From Alistipes sp. Marseille-P5061 (GTDB lineage Bacteria > Bacteroidota > Bacteroidia > Bacteroidales > Rikenellaceae): a DNA stretch of 64,000 nucleotides. This document shows positions 51,528 to 59,212 of the stretch, piece by piece. Below the pieces are notes generated by a model, which was not told the DNA's origin, searched no databases, and saw only the letters and a program-made list of their open reading frames with translations. Each line of letters opens with the position of its first letter. The first letter of the stretch is position 1. A program made the position numbers and the translations under genes. The stretch lies in NCBI RefSeq assembly GCF_900290115.1, contig NZ_LT985749.1, positions 415,730 through 479,729 on the forward strand, in the 5' to 3' direction.

Positions 51528-52610
51528 ATGGCACTCAGGAGATTTACACTGCTTATACTCTTTGCGTTATGCTCGGCGCTGGCCTCGGCTCAGTCGCAGC
51601 TTGCATTTTCGCCCGCCGAGTGGGACTTCGGCACCATCCGCGAGGCCGACGGACCGGTGAGCCACACCTTCACGGGGGAGAACACCGGCCGACAGCCGCT
51701 CGTCATCCTCGACGTGGTGACCTCGTGCGGCTGTACGGTGCCCGAATTCTCGCGCCAGCCGATTCTCCCCGGCGCCAAGGTCTCCGTCGGCGTACGCTTC
51801 GACCCGGCGAACCGGCCCGGCACCTTCTCGAAGGAGCTGAGCGTCTACTCGACCGAGCGCCGGAAGGTGGCCGTGCTCCGCATCCGGGGCACCGTGCTGC
51901 CGCGCGAACGGAGCGTCGAAGAGCGCTATCCGCTCGATGCCGGCAGCGGCATCCGCCTCAACACGGGGCTCTGCGCCTTCGCCTATGTCTATCAGGGGCG
52001 GCGCGTGGAGTCGACCGTCAGCATCGTCAACACTGCGCCGAAGAGCGTGACGCTCGAGCTGGTGCCCGAGGAGCGGAGCGGCCTGCTGAGCGTCGAGGCT
52101 CCGCAGCGGCTCGCCCCGGGCGAAGAGGGGGTAATCACCCTTGCATACACCATTCCGTCGGCGCAGCCCCGCTACGGCACGCTGCGCGACGTGCTGGGCA
52201 TCCGCATCGACGGCCGCACCTCGCGCATCCCGCTCGTGGTGCATGGCATCGGCGTGGACCTGCCCCAAAAATATGCCCCGGGCAAGACCGGGCCGCGGGC
52301 GCAGCTCGAGAAGAACACGCTCAAGTTCGACGTCGTACGCCACGGCAGCGGCCCCGTGCGGCGGCCGGTCGTGCTTACGAACGGAGGCGACGCCCCGCTC
52401 GTGGTGCGCTGCGTCGAGTCGGAGCAGGGCTTCACCTGGCAGCTCCGCCCCGGAGAGCGCATCGCCCCGGGCGAGAGCCTCCGCACGGAGGTCACCTTCG
52501 ACCCCGCCGGAGCGGATTACGGCGTACGGGTGGGCCACCTCATGCTCATCACCAACGACCCCGTGCGGCCGATGCGCAAGCTGCGCGTGACGGCCATCAT
52601 CCAGGAGTGA
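51528..52610 (+). CDS. DUF1573 protein, exported
   Basis: 360 residues. A Sec signal peptide is cut after SALASA. The DUF1573 (Ig/ASH-like) unit follows: WDFGTIREADGPVSHTF, then VVTSCGCTVPEFSR with the hallmark CGC, and VSVGVRFDPANRPGTF. A second similar unit appears from about 265 (TLKFDVVRHGSGPV, then TEVTFDPAGADYGV) without the CGC. These periplasmic proteins are common in Bacteroidota and unassigned. The start at 51528 lies at the signal peptide; longer frames cross the promoter. It is 23 bases before the NfnA-like gene, likely co-transcribed. Confidence 0.85.
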   Translation: MALRRFTLLILFALCSALASAQSQLAFSPAEWDFGTIREADGPVSHTFTGENTGRQPLVILDVVTSCGCTVPEFSRQPILPGAKVSVGVRFDPANRPGTFSKELSVYSTERRKVAVLRIRGTVLPRERSVEERYPLDAGSGIRLNTGLCAFAYVYQGRRVESTVSIVNTAPKSVTLELVPEERSGLLSVEAPQRLAPGEEGVITLAYTIPSAQPRYGTLRDVLGIRIDGRTSRIPLVVHGIGVDLPQKYAPGKTGPRAQLEKNTLKFDVVRHGSGPVRRPVVLTNGGDAPLVVRCVESEQGFTWQLRPGERIAPGESLRTEVTFDPAGADYGVRVGHLMLITNDPVRPMRKLRVTAIIQE

Positions 52611-52633
52611 CACAAACCCATACTTTATAGATA

Positions 52634-53518
52634 ATGTATCCCATTCTTGAAAAGAGCGAACTGGCGGAGCACATCTTCCGCATGAAAATCCAGGCTCCGC
52701 GCATCGCACACGCGGCGCTGCCCGGACAGTTCGTCATTGTCCGCACCGACGAGTTCGGCGAACGCATCCCGCTTACCATCGCCGGCTACGATGCCGCCGA
52801 GGGGAGCGTCACCCTCGTGATTCAGGCCATCGGCGCCTCGACGCGCAAAATCTGCGAGCACAACGCCGGCGACTCGCTCGTCGACGTGGCCGGACCGCTG
52901 GGACGCCCCTCGGAGTTCGTCCACCTCTCCCCCGAGGAGCTGCGCGGACGACGCTACCTCTTCGTGGCGGGCGGCGTCGGCACGGCACCGGTCTACCCCC
53001 AGGTCAAGTGGCTGCACGAGCACGGCGCCCTGACCGACGTCATCATCGGCGCCAAGACGGCGCGGATGCTCATCTACACGGAGGTCATGCGCTCCGTGGC
53101 GACGAACCTCTTCATCGCCACCGACGACGGCTCGGAGGGCTTCCACGGCATGGTCACCCAGCAGTTGGAGGAGCTCATCGAGAAGCAAGGACGCCAATAC
53201 GACGAGTGCGTGGCCATCGGGCCGATGATTATGATGAAGTTCGTCGCCCTGGCCACCCGCAAATACAACCTGAAGACCACCGTGTCGCTCAACACGCTGA
53301 TGGTCGACGGCACGGGCATGTGCGGCGCCTGCCGCGTGACGGTGGGCGGACACACGCGCTTCACCTGCGTCGACGGGCCCGAGTTCGACGGCCACGAGGT
53401 GGACTTCGACGAGGCCATGCGCCGTCAGGGCATGTACCGCAGCGAGGAGGCGCGCGCTGCCGCCATCCTCGCCGAGCGCGAAGCGGGCCACAAGTGCCGC
53501 ATCGGACTCGACAAGTAG
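52634..53518 (+). CDS. NfnA-like FAD/NAD(P)-binding oxidoreductase subunit
   Basis: 294 residues, ferredoxin-NADP reductase fold. The FAD part has PGQFVIVRTDEFGERIPLTI and the NAD(P) part has VAGGVGTAPVYPQVKWL. Near the C-terminus GTGMCGACRVTVGG and FTCVDGPEFDGHEVDF supply the [2Fe-2S] cysteines of the NfnA/sulfide-dehydrogenase alpha group. With the next gene it forms the NfnAB (NADH-dependent ferredoxin:NADP oxidoreductase) type pair, which couples NADH, NADPH and ferredoxin by flavin bifurcation. Related pairs can act otherwise, so the reaction is family-level. Confidence 0.9.
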   Translation: MYPILEKSELAEHIFRMKIQAPRIAHAALPGQFVIVRTDEFGERIPLTIAGYDAAEGSVTLVIQAIGASTRKICEHNAGDSLVDVAGPLGRPSEFVHLSPEELRGRRYLFVAGGVGTAPVYPQVKWLHEHGALTDVIIGAKTARMLIYTEVMRSVATNLFIATDDGSEGFHGMVTQQLEELIEKQGRQYDECVAIGPMIMMKFVALATRKYNLKTTVSLNTLMVDGTGMCGACRVTVGGHTRFTCVDGPEFDGHEVDFDEAMRRQGMYRSEEARAAAILAEREAGHKCRIGLDK

Positions 53519-53547
53519 TGCGCCGCAACGTCTAAAGAGAGAACCAC

Positions 53548-55548
53548 ATGGCCAACAACCGAATACCCCGCGTACCCGTACGCGAACAGGACCCGCAGGT
53601 GCGGGCCACCAATTTCGACGAGGTCTGCTACGGCTACAACGCCGAGGAGGCGATGCTCGAGGCGTCGCGCTGCCTGCACTGCCGCAATCCGCGCTGCGTG
53701 ACGGCCTGCCCCGTCAACATCGACATTCCCGACTTCATCGCCGCGCTGCACGCCGGCGAATTCCGCCGTGCGGCCGACATCATCGCCCGCGACAGCTCGC
53801 TGCCCTCCATCTGCGGCCGCGTATGCCCTCAGGAGACGCAGTGCGAGGGCTCCTGCATCCTGGGCATCAAGTCCGAGCCGGTAGCCATCGGCAAACTCGA
53901 GCGCTTCGTCGGCGACTGGAAGCTTGACCACGCCGACGAGGAGCCGCTCCGCACGCCGCAGCGCAACGGCCACCGCGTGGCCGTCATCGGCAGCGGCCCG
54001 GCAGGCCTGGCCTGCGCCAGCGACCTGGCCAAGGCGGGCTACGAGGTGAAAATCTTCGAGGCGCTCCACAAGGCGGGCGGCGTGCTGGTGTACGGCATTC
54101 CGGAGTTCCGTCTGCCGAAGGAGCGCATCGTGGCGCGCGAAATCGCCGAGGTGAAGCGCCTGGGCGTCGAAATCGAGACCGACGTGATTGTGGGCCGCAC
54201 GCTCACCATCGACTCGCTGCTCGGCGAGGAGGGCTACGACGCCGTCTTCATCGGCTCGGGGGCCGGCCTGCCCCGCTTCATGGGCATTCCGGGCGAGAAT
54301 CTCAACGGCGTGGTCTCGGCCAACGAGTTCCTCACGCGCACCAATCTGATGAAGGCCTACAGCGAGCAGTACGACACGCCGATTTACGTGGGCAGGCGCG
54401 TGGTGGTCGTGGGCGGCGGCAACGTGGCGATGGATGCCGTGCGCACGGCCAAACGTCTGGGCGCCGAGGCGACCATCGTCTACCGCCGTTCGGAGAAGGA
54501 GCTGCCGGCCCGCAGCGAGGAGGTGCACCACGCCCGCGAGGAGGGCATCCTCTTCCGCATGCTGACCAACCCGGTCGAGGTGCTTGCCGACGAGAAGGGC
54601 TGGGTGCGCGGCGTGCGCTGCGTGGAGATGGAGCTGGGCGAGCCCGACGAGAGCGGACGCCGCTCGCCGGTCGTGAAGCCCGGGTCGGAGTTCGACATTG
54701 CGTGCGACGTGGTGGTCATGGCGCTGGGCACCTCGCCCAACCCGCTGCTGGCCGCCACCACCGCCGGGCTGGAGACCACGCGCCGGGGCTGCATCGCGGC
54801 CGACGAGCAGGGTGCCACCTCGCGCGAAGGGGTCTTTGCCGGAGGTGATGCCGTGACGGGCGCCGCCACGGTCATCCTCGCCATGGGCGCCGGACGCAAG
54901 GCGGCGAAGGCTATCGACGCATACATCAGGGGGCCGCGAGGCAAAACAGGAGCCGGCAACCCAAACGGCACGGCAATGAAACGGATGAAACGGATGCTTG
55001 CCGCAACGGGCCTGCTGCTCCTCACGACGGCATGCGGCTCGGGAACCACCACCCGTCTTTCGGGCACCATCGCCGAGGTCGGCGACCGCCGCATCGTCGT
55101 TCAGCCGGCGACGGGCGAAGAGCCGCGCACCTTCACGACCGACCTTGACGCCGCGGATGCCGCACGGGCGCTGCTCCCCGGAGCCCCCGTTGCCGTGGAG
55201 TATCACGGCAGCTACTGCGACGGCATCGAGGCCACGCGCATCGAGACCGACACCACCTACATGGAGGCTGTCGGACGATGGACCGTGCCCGACCCGATTG
55301 CCCCCGATTCGGTGATGGGCATCGAACTGCAGTGCGGAGGAGAAGCCCGCTCGCTCCGCATGGCGACGCTTAGCTACCGCGGCTGGACGCTCACCGGCGA
55401 GCGGGGCCGGATTCTGCTTCTGGGCGAGAGCATCGGCAACGGGCAGACAATCCCCTTCTCCGAAAAGGGGCTCATCGCCCGCGGTGCCGACGGACGGCTC
55501 ACGCTCGTGGTCGATGGGAGCAACCTGCGCTACGTCAAGGAGGAGTAA
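53548..55548 (+). CDS. NfnB/GltA-type glutamate-synthase-like oxidoreductase fused in frame to a lipocalin-like lipoprotein
   Basis: 666 codons without a stop. Residues 1-465 form a complete NfnB/GltD-type enzyme: cluster motifs CLHCRNPRCVTACP (near 43) and CGRVCPQETQCEGSC (near 90), FAD motif IGSGPAGLACASDLA (near 149), NAD(P) motif VVVGGGNVAMDAVRTA (near 290) and the C-terminal AGGDAVTGAATVILAMGAGRKAAKAID. Relatives end a few residues later. Here the frame continues through a 20-residue linker into a full lipoprotein (from Met477) with its own signal peptide, which makes no sense inside a cytosolic enzyme. If the five-G run at 54929-54933 had four G, the enzyme would end in TGA overlapping the lipoprotein ATG (ATGA). 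A frameshift, natural or from sequencing, is the likely cause. Confidence 0.85.
   Translation: MANNRIPRVPVREQDPQVRATNFDEVCYGYNAEEAMLEASRCLHCRNPRCVTACPVNIDIPDFIAALHAGEFRRAADIIARDSSLPSICGRVCPQETQCEGSCILGIKSEPVAIGKLERFVGDWKLDHADEEPLRTPQRNGHRVAVIGSGPAGLACASDLAKAGYEVKIFEALHKAGGVLVYGIPEFRLPKERIVAREIAEVKRLGVEIETDVIVGRTLTIDSLLGEEGYDAVFIGSGAGLPRFMGIPGENLNGVVSANEFLTRTNLMKAYSEQYDTPIYVGRRVVVVGGGNVAMDAVRTAKRLGAEATIVYRRSEKELPARSEEVHHAREEGILFRMLTNPVEVLADEKGWVRGVRCVEMELGEPDESGRRSPVVKPGSEFDIACDVVVMALGTSPNPLLAATTAGLETTRRGCIAADEQGATSREGVFAGGDAVTGAATVILAMGAGRKAAKAIDAYIRGPRGKTGAGNPNGTAMKRMKRMLAATGLLLLTTACGSGTTTRLSGTIAEVGDRRIVVQPATGEEPRTFTTDLDAADAARALLPGAPVAVEYHGSYCDGIEATRIETDTTYMEAVGRWTVPDPIAPDSVMGIELQCGGEARSLRMATLSYRGWTLTGERGRILLLGESIGNGQTIPFSEKGLIARGADGRLTLVVDGSNLRYVKEE
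54976..55548 (+). CDS. Lipocalin-like lipoprotein (probably a separate gene within the fused frame)
   Basis: 190 residues from the internal ATG. MKRMKRMLAATGLLLLTTAC is a textbook lipoprotein signal (Cys20). An OB-like strand set (LSGTIAEVGDRRIVVQP, AVEYHGSYCDG) comes next, then a lipocalin-like barrel: GRWTVPDPIAPDSVMGIEL, GGEARSLRMATLSYRGW, ILLLGESIGNGQTIPFSEK, RLTLVVDGSNLRYV. Similar two-domain lipoproteins occur alone in Bacteroidota. It could be made by internal initiation whatever the state of the upstream frame. Function unknown; envelope location. Confidence 0.7.
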   Translation: MKRMKRMLAATGLLLLTTACGSGTTTRLSGTIAEVGDRRIVVQPATGEEPRTFTTDLDAADAARALLPGAPVAVEYHGSYCDGIEATRIETDTTYMEAVGRWTVPDPIAPDSVMGIELQCGGEARSLRMATLSYRGWTLTGERGRILLLGESIGNGQTIPFSEKGLIARGADGRLTLVVDGSNLRYVKEE

Positions 55549-55569
55549 CCCTCCCGGCGGCAGCCACGA

Positions 55570-55604
55570 AAAAACGCCTTCCGGTCTGGCCGGAAGGCGT
55601 TTTT
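55570..55604. terminator. Terminator after the lipocalin module, bidirectional
   Basis: Perfect 15-bp stem (AAAAACGCCTTCCGG, 55570-55584, with 55590-55604), five-base loop, T-rich ends on both strands. It also serves the convergent GT9 gene. Confidence 0.92.
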
Positions 55605-55721
55605 CTGTATCAGGATTGCAGCAGCTTCGCTCGCGGTACAAGCTCAGCCGCCGGTGTCATCATTGAGAGGGGAGAGCAGCCACCGGAGGCTCGGTTGCGT
55701 TTGTTTGCAGGACGGCCCCGC

Positions 55722-56753
55722 CTACTCGCCGGTGCGGTCCAGCATCGTGTCGACCCGCCGGGCAATCATCTGCGGCGTAATGGCCCGCAGGCAGCGGTAG
55801 TCACCCCACTTGCAGGGCTTCTTGCCGAAGACCGAGCAGGGACGGCAGGCGAGGTTGGCCTGCAGCACCCCTTCGGGCGGGGTGCCGTAGCCGAGGAACC
55901 CGAGCGAGGGGTGCGTGGCGCCCCAGACCGAGACCACGGGCGTGGCGGTGAGCGCCGCCAGGTGCATGACCAGCGAATCCATCGAGACAACGCAGTCGAG
56001 GTTGGCAATCAGGTCGCGCTCCTCGGCCAGACGCACCCGGCCCCAGAGCGCCGTGACGTTAGGATAGGCCCGCTCCATCTCGGCGGCGAACTCCGCCTCG
56101 GCGCCTCCGCCGCTGTGGATGAAGAGCCGCTCGCAGCGCGCCGCAAGCAGCCTCACCGCCTCACGGGCCAAATCCTCGGGATAGGTCTTGCCGCGCTGTG
56201 CCGAGAAGGGGGCGAAGCCGAGCCATACGCCCCGCTTTTCGCCCATGGGGTTGGGACGCGGCTGCCGCACGGCGGGCGTCGGGTCCGGGAAGTCGAAGCC
56301 CAGGCGCCGAATCACGTCGCAGTAGCGCAGAACGGTGTGGCGAAGCGGCGCGGCGCAGCTCTCGCCGCCGCTCTTCATGCGCATCCATTTGGCCAGGCGC
56401 CCCTTGCGGATGTGGGCCACGCGCACGCCGTGCAGCCACATCGAGAGGCGGAAGGCCTTCGAGCGCAGCACGCCGTGGACATCGGCCACGGCATCGACCC
56501 CCAGGCTCCGCGCACGGGCGGCCAGGCGCCACATGCCCCGCAGCGAGTGCTCGGCCCCCTTGGTGTCGACATCCAGGAAGTCGACGTCGAGCCCCTCGAA
56601 GAAGGGGCGGAAGAGGGGCCGCGTCGCCACGGTCACCTTCACGTCGGGACAGGCCGACTGGAAGGCCCGCAGCGCATGGGGCAGCATCGCCACGTCGCCC
56701 ATGGCCGAGGTGCGCAGCACCAGCAGGTGGCCCGGCCGCTTACTTCTTGCCAT
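55722..56753 (-). CDS. GT9-family glycosyltransferase (heptosyltransferase-like)
   Basis: 343 residues. N-terminal LVLRTSAMGDVAMLPHALRAF and FLDVDTKG are typical of the WaaF/WaaC-type acceptor domain. The C-terminal half has the donor-binding motif SMDSLVMHLAALTATPVVSVWGATHPSLG. GT9 enzymes add heptose or other sugars to the lipopolysaccharide core at the cytoplasmic face of the inner membrane. A CxxC-rich tail (ACRPCSVFGKKPCKWGDYRCL) is common in this group. It overlaps the DUF4254 gene by 14 bases. Confidence 0.92.
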   Translation of the reverse strand: MARSKRPGHLLVLRTSAMGDVAMLPHALRAFQSACPDVKVTVATRPLFRPFFEGLDVDFLDVDTKGAEHSLRGMWRLAARARSLGVDAVADVHGVLRSKAFRLSMWLHGVRVAHIRKGRLAKWMRMKSGGESCAAPLRHTVLRYCDVIRRLGFDFPDPTPAVRQPRPNPMGEKRGVWLGFAPFSAQRGKTYPEDLAREAVRLLAARCERLFIHSGGGAEAEFAAEMERAYPNVTALWGRVRLAEERDLIANLDCVVSMDSLVMHLAALTATPVVSVWGATHPSLGFLGYGTPPEGVLQANLACRPCSVFGKKPCKWGDYRCLRAITPQMIARRVDTMLDRTGE

Positions 56754-57342
56754 AGAGCACGGGGTTGAGCGCCGGGTCGTTGTACATCTTCATCTGCTTG
56801 TAGGTCTTCATGTACTTGCGGCCCGCCTCGATATCCTCCAGCAGCTCCTCGATGGCCTTCGAGAGGTCCTTCTGCTGCGTGAGCAGCACGTCGAGCTTGC
56901 GGCGGCACGCCTCGCGGTGCGCCTCGTCGACATCCGTGCGCTCGGTCTCGCGCTCCATGTGGTAAATCTTCAGCGCCAGAATCGAGAGGCGGTCGATGGC
57001 CCACGCCGGCGTCTCGGTGTTGAGCCGTGCGTCGGGCAGCGGCTTGACGTCGCGGTACTTCTCCAGGAAATAGGAGTCGATGTACTCCACCATGTCGGTG
57101 CGCTCCTGGTTCGAGCGGTCGATGCGGCGCTTGAGCGCCAGCGCCTCCACCGGGTCGATGTCCGGGTTGCGGATGATGTCCTCGAGGTGCCACTGCACCG
57201 TGTCAATCCAGTTCTTGTGGTAGAGCAGATGGTCGAGCGTCGCAGGCTCGTAGGGATTCGAAATCGGATGGTCCACATCGTCGTGGAGGTGGTAGTCGGC
57301 AATGGCCCGGTTGAAAATCCGGTTGGCGTTCTCGGTAAACAT
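56740..57342 (-). CDS. DUF4254 family protein
   Basis: 200 residues, all-helical, with many acidic and basic residues and no membrane segment. Matches DUF4254 by HHDVDHPI-like, NWIDTVQWHLEDIIR and AIDRLSILALKIYHM stretches. Function unknown; in Bacteroidota it often precedes a GT9 glycosyltransferase, as here, where the frames overlap by 14 bases. Inference: a cytosolic partner in lipopolysaccharide core assembly. No clear promoter box upstream on this strand. Confidence 0.85.
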   Translation of the reverse strand: MFTENANRIFNRAIADYHLHDDVDHPISNPYEPATLDHLLYHKNWIDTVQWHLEDIIRNPDIDPVEALALKRRIDRSNQERTDMVEYIDSYFLEKYRDVKPLPDARLNTETPAWAIDRLSILALKIYHMERETERTDVDEAHREACRRKLDVLLTQQKDLSKAIEELLEDIEAGRKYMKTYKQMKMYNDPALNPVLYGKK

Positions 57343-57372
57343 AACGGTTGGTTGCGTATTGTTGGGTTTGAA

Positions 57373-57403
57373 TTGTTAATTTCGGCGGAAAGTCCTATCT
57401 TTG
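57373..57403 (+). promoter_or_regulatory. Promoter of the glucosaminidase gene
   Basis: TTG (57373-57375), 20 bases, TATCTTTG (57396-57403); ATG at 57426. Confidence 0.8.
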
Positions 57404-57425
57404 TCTTCAAAGTTTAACAAAGATA

Positions 57426-58436
57426 ATGAATATTTCCAGAAAAGCAATACTTGCGCTCATCATCCTCCTTGCGGCTGCACCCCTTGCGGCCCAGCAGCGC
57501 GCCACACGCCAGACGCTCGAGGAGTATGTCGACCGCTACAAGAGCATCGCCGTCGAACACATGGAGCGCTACGGAATCCCCGCCAGCATCACCATGGCGC
57601 AGGGCATCCTCGAATCCGACTCGGGCAACAGCTGGCTCTCGCTCCACTCGAACAACCACTTCGGCATCAAGTGCAAGCGCGACTGGAAGGGCGAAAAGGT
57701 CTACTACGACGACGATGCCAAGGGCGAATGCTTCCGCGCCTACCCCTCGGTCGAGGCGTCGTACCGCGACCACGCCGAATTCCTCGACACGCAGCCCCGC
57801 TACGACTCGCTCTTCGCCTATGCGCACGACGACTACCGCAGCTGGGCGCGGGGGCTCAAGGCCGCGGGCTACGCCACGGCGCCCGACTATGCGCAGCGGC
57901 TCATCCGCATCATCGAGGAGAACGAGCTCTACCTGCTCGACCGCACCGACGGTCTGCGGCTCTACGCCTCGCGCCACGGCGGCGCGAGCGACCCCGAGAC
58001 CTGGTTCGCCGAGCAGAGCAGCGTCGAGCAGGTGGCCGAAGCGGTCACCGGCGGCATCGACCCCGACAACTACCGCGTGACCATCAACGCCCACAACGGC
58101 TACAACGTCTACGTCAACAACGGCGTGCACTACGTGCTGGCCAAGGAGAACGACACCTACGAGCATATCGGCAAACAGTTCCGGCTCTCGGCACGCAATC
58201 TGCGCAAGTTCAACGACGTGAAGCGGGGCGACCAGCCCATGACGGGCGAGGTGGTCTACATCGGCCGCAAGAAGCGGCGCTGGGAGGGCAACGCCCAGAC
58301 GCACATCGCCCGCGAAGGCGAGACGGTCTACGCCGTGAGCCAGTCCTACGCCATCCGGATGCGCTCCATCGAGAAGCTCAACCGCATCTCGGCCGACACG
58401 CCCCTCGAAAAGGGACAGCAAATCAGAATCCGTTAA
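57426..58436 (+). CDS. Exported N-acetylglucosaminidase with two LysM domains
   Basis: 336 residues. A Sec signal peptide (cut after AAPLAAQ) is followed by a GH73-type glucosaminidase domain (about 30-170): YGIPASITMAQGILESDSGNSWL contains the catalytic Glu, NHFGIKC is the second motif and YRDHAEFL, YDSLF and YRSWARGLKAAGYAT complete it. Two LysM repeats occur in the C-terminal half (about 232-277 and 287-334). It cuts peptidoglycan glycan strands during cell separation or growth. It heads a four-gene plus-strand set ending with ogt. Confidence 0.93.
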   Translation: MNISRKAILALIILLAAAPLAAQQRATRQTLEEYVDRYKSIAVEHMERYGIPASITMAQGILESDSGNSWLSLHSNNHFGIKCKRDWKGEKVYYDDDAKGECFRAYPSVEASYRDHAEFLDTQPRYDSLFAYAHDDYRSWARGLKAAGYATAPDYAQRLIRIIEENELYLLDRTDGLRLYASRHGGASDPETWFAEQSSVEQVAEAVTGGIDPDNYRVTINAHNGYNVYVNNGVHYVLAKENDTYEHIGKQFRLSARNLRKFNDVKRGDQPMTGEVVYIGRKKRRWEGNAQTHIAREGETVYAVSQSYAIRMRSIEKLNRISADTPLEKGQQIRIR

Positions 58437-58454
58437 AAAAACGACATACGACCT

Positions 58455-59141
58455 ATGGAAACCACACCCCTCCGTGCGAAGATACTCGAAACCGTCGTCG
58501 GTAAATCGAATCTCAAACAGAAGGTCTTCGACAACACCTTTGCGGCATTCAACCTGCTCAAGGACACGCTCTTCGAGCTGGCGGCCGAGATGGACGACGA
58601 ACTGGACGGCAAGCTGGACCGCCGCACGCGGCTCGAATACCGCGACCGCGGCAAGTTCGAGGCGCAGCTGCAGATTGCCAGCGACCTGCTGATTTTCCAG
58701 ATGCACTCCGACGTCTTCACCTTCGACGACAACCACCTCATCTGGCAGAACGCCTACGTGCAGGAGCACCGCGAGAATGCCTACTGCGGCGTCATCAACA
58801 TTTACAACTTCCTGTCGGACTCCTTCAAGTTCAACCGCAACGCCGACGAAGGCTACCTCATCGGGCGCATCTTCATCAACCGCGAGAACTGCTACTTCGT
58901 CGAGGGCAAGCAGCAGTCGTCGCTGCGCGCCACGAACTTCGGCAAGGGCGAAATCAGCCGCGAGGCGCTGCTGGACATCCTCGAGGCGGCCATCTACTAT
59001 GTGCTCAACTTCGACCTGCTGCTGCCTCCCTACGAGGACAACAAACGGGTGACCGTCGACCAGTTCAACACCAAGCTCGACAACTCGAAGTTCGTGACGG
59101 GCAAGCGCCTGGGCTACGACTTCAACGTCGACGACATCTGA
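58455..59141 (+). CDS. Protein of unknown function between the glucosaminidase and DPP IV genes
   Basis: 228 residues. No signal peptide, membrane helix or recognised domain. The first 70 residues are helical and charged; the rest mixes strands with aromatic-rich segments (NHLIWQNAYVQEHRENAYCGV, YFVEGKQQSSLRATNFGKGE). The single-frame structure and normal codon use show that it is a real gene. It starts 18 bases after the glucosaminidase stop. A GC hairpin (59144-59167) follows. Likely cytosolic. Confidence 0.8.
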   Translation: METTPLRAKILETVVGKSNLKQKVFDNTFAAFNLLKDTLFELAAEMDDELDGKLDRRTRLEYRDRGKFEAQLQIASDLLIFQMHSDVFTFDDNHLIWQNAYVQEHRENAYCGVINIYNFLSDSFKFNRNADEGYLIGRIFINRENCYFVEGKQQSSLRATNFGKGEISREALLDILEAAIYYVLNFDLLLPPYEDNKRVTVDQFNTKLDNSKFVTGKRLGYDFNVDDI

Positions 59142-59143
59142 TG

Positions 59144-59167
59144 GCGGAGGGCCTGAGAGGCCTCCGC
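59144..59167 (+). terminator. Hairpin between the unknown gene and DPP IV
   Basis: Stem GCGGAGGGCC (59144-59153) with GGCCTCCGC (59159-59167), one bulge. No T-tract. It lies just after the stop at 59141 and argues that the next gene starts downstream of it. Confidence 0.45.
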
Positions 59168-59212
59168 AGACCCGGACACGAGAAACATCGAACGAACACC
59201 ACCACAACCATC

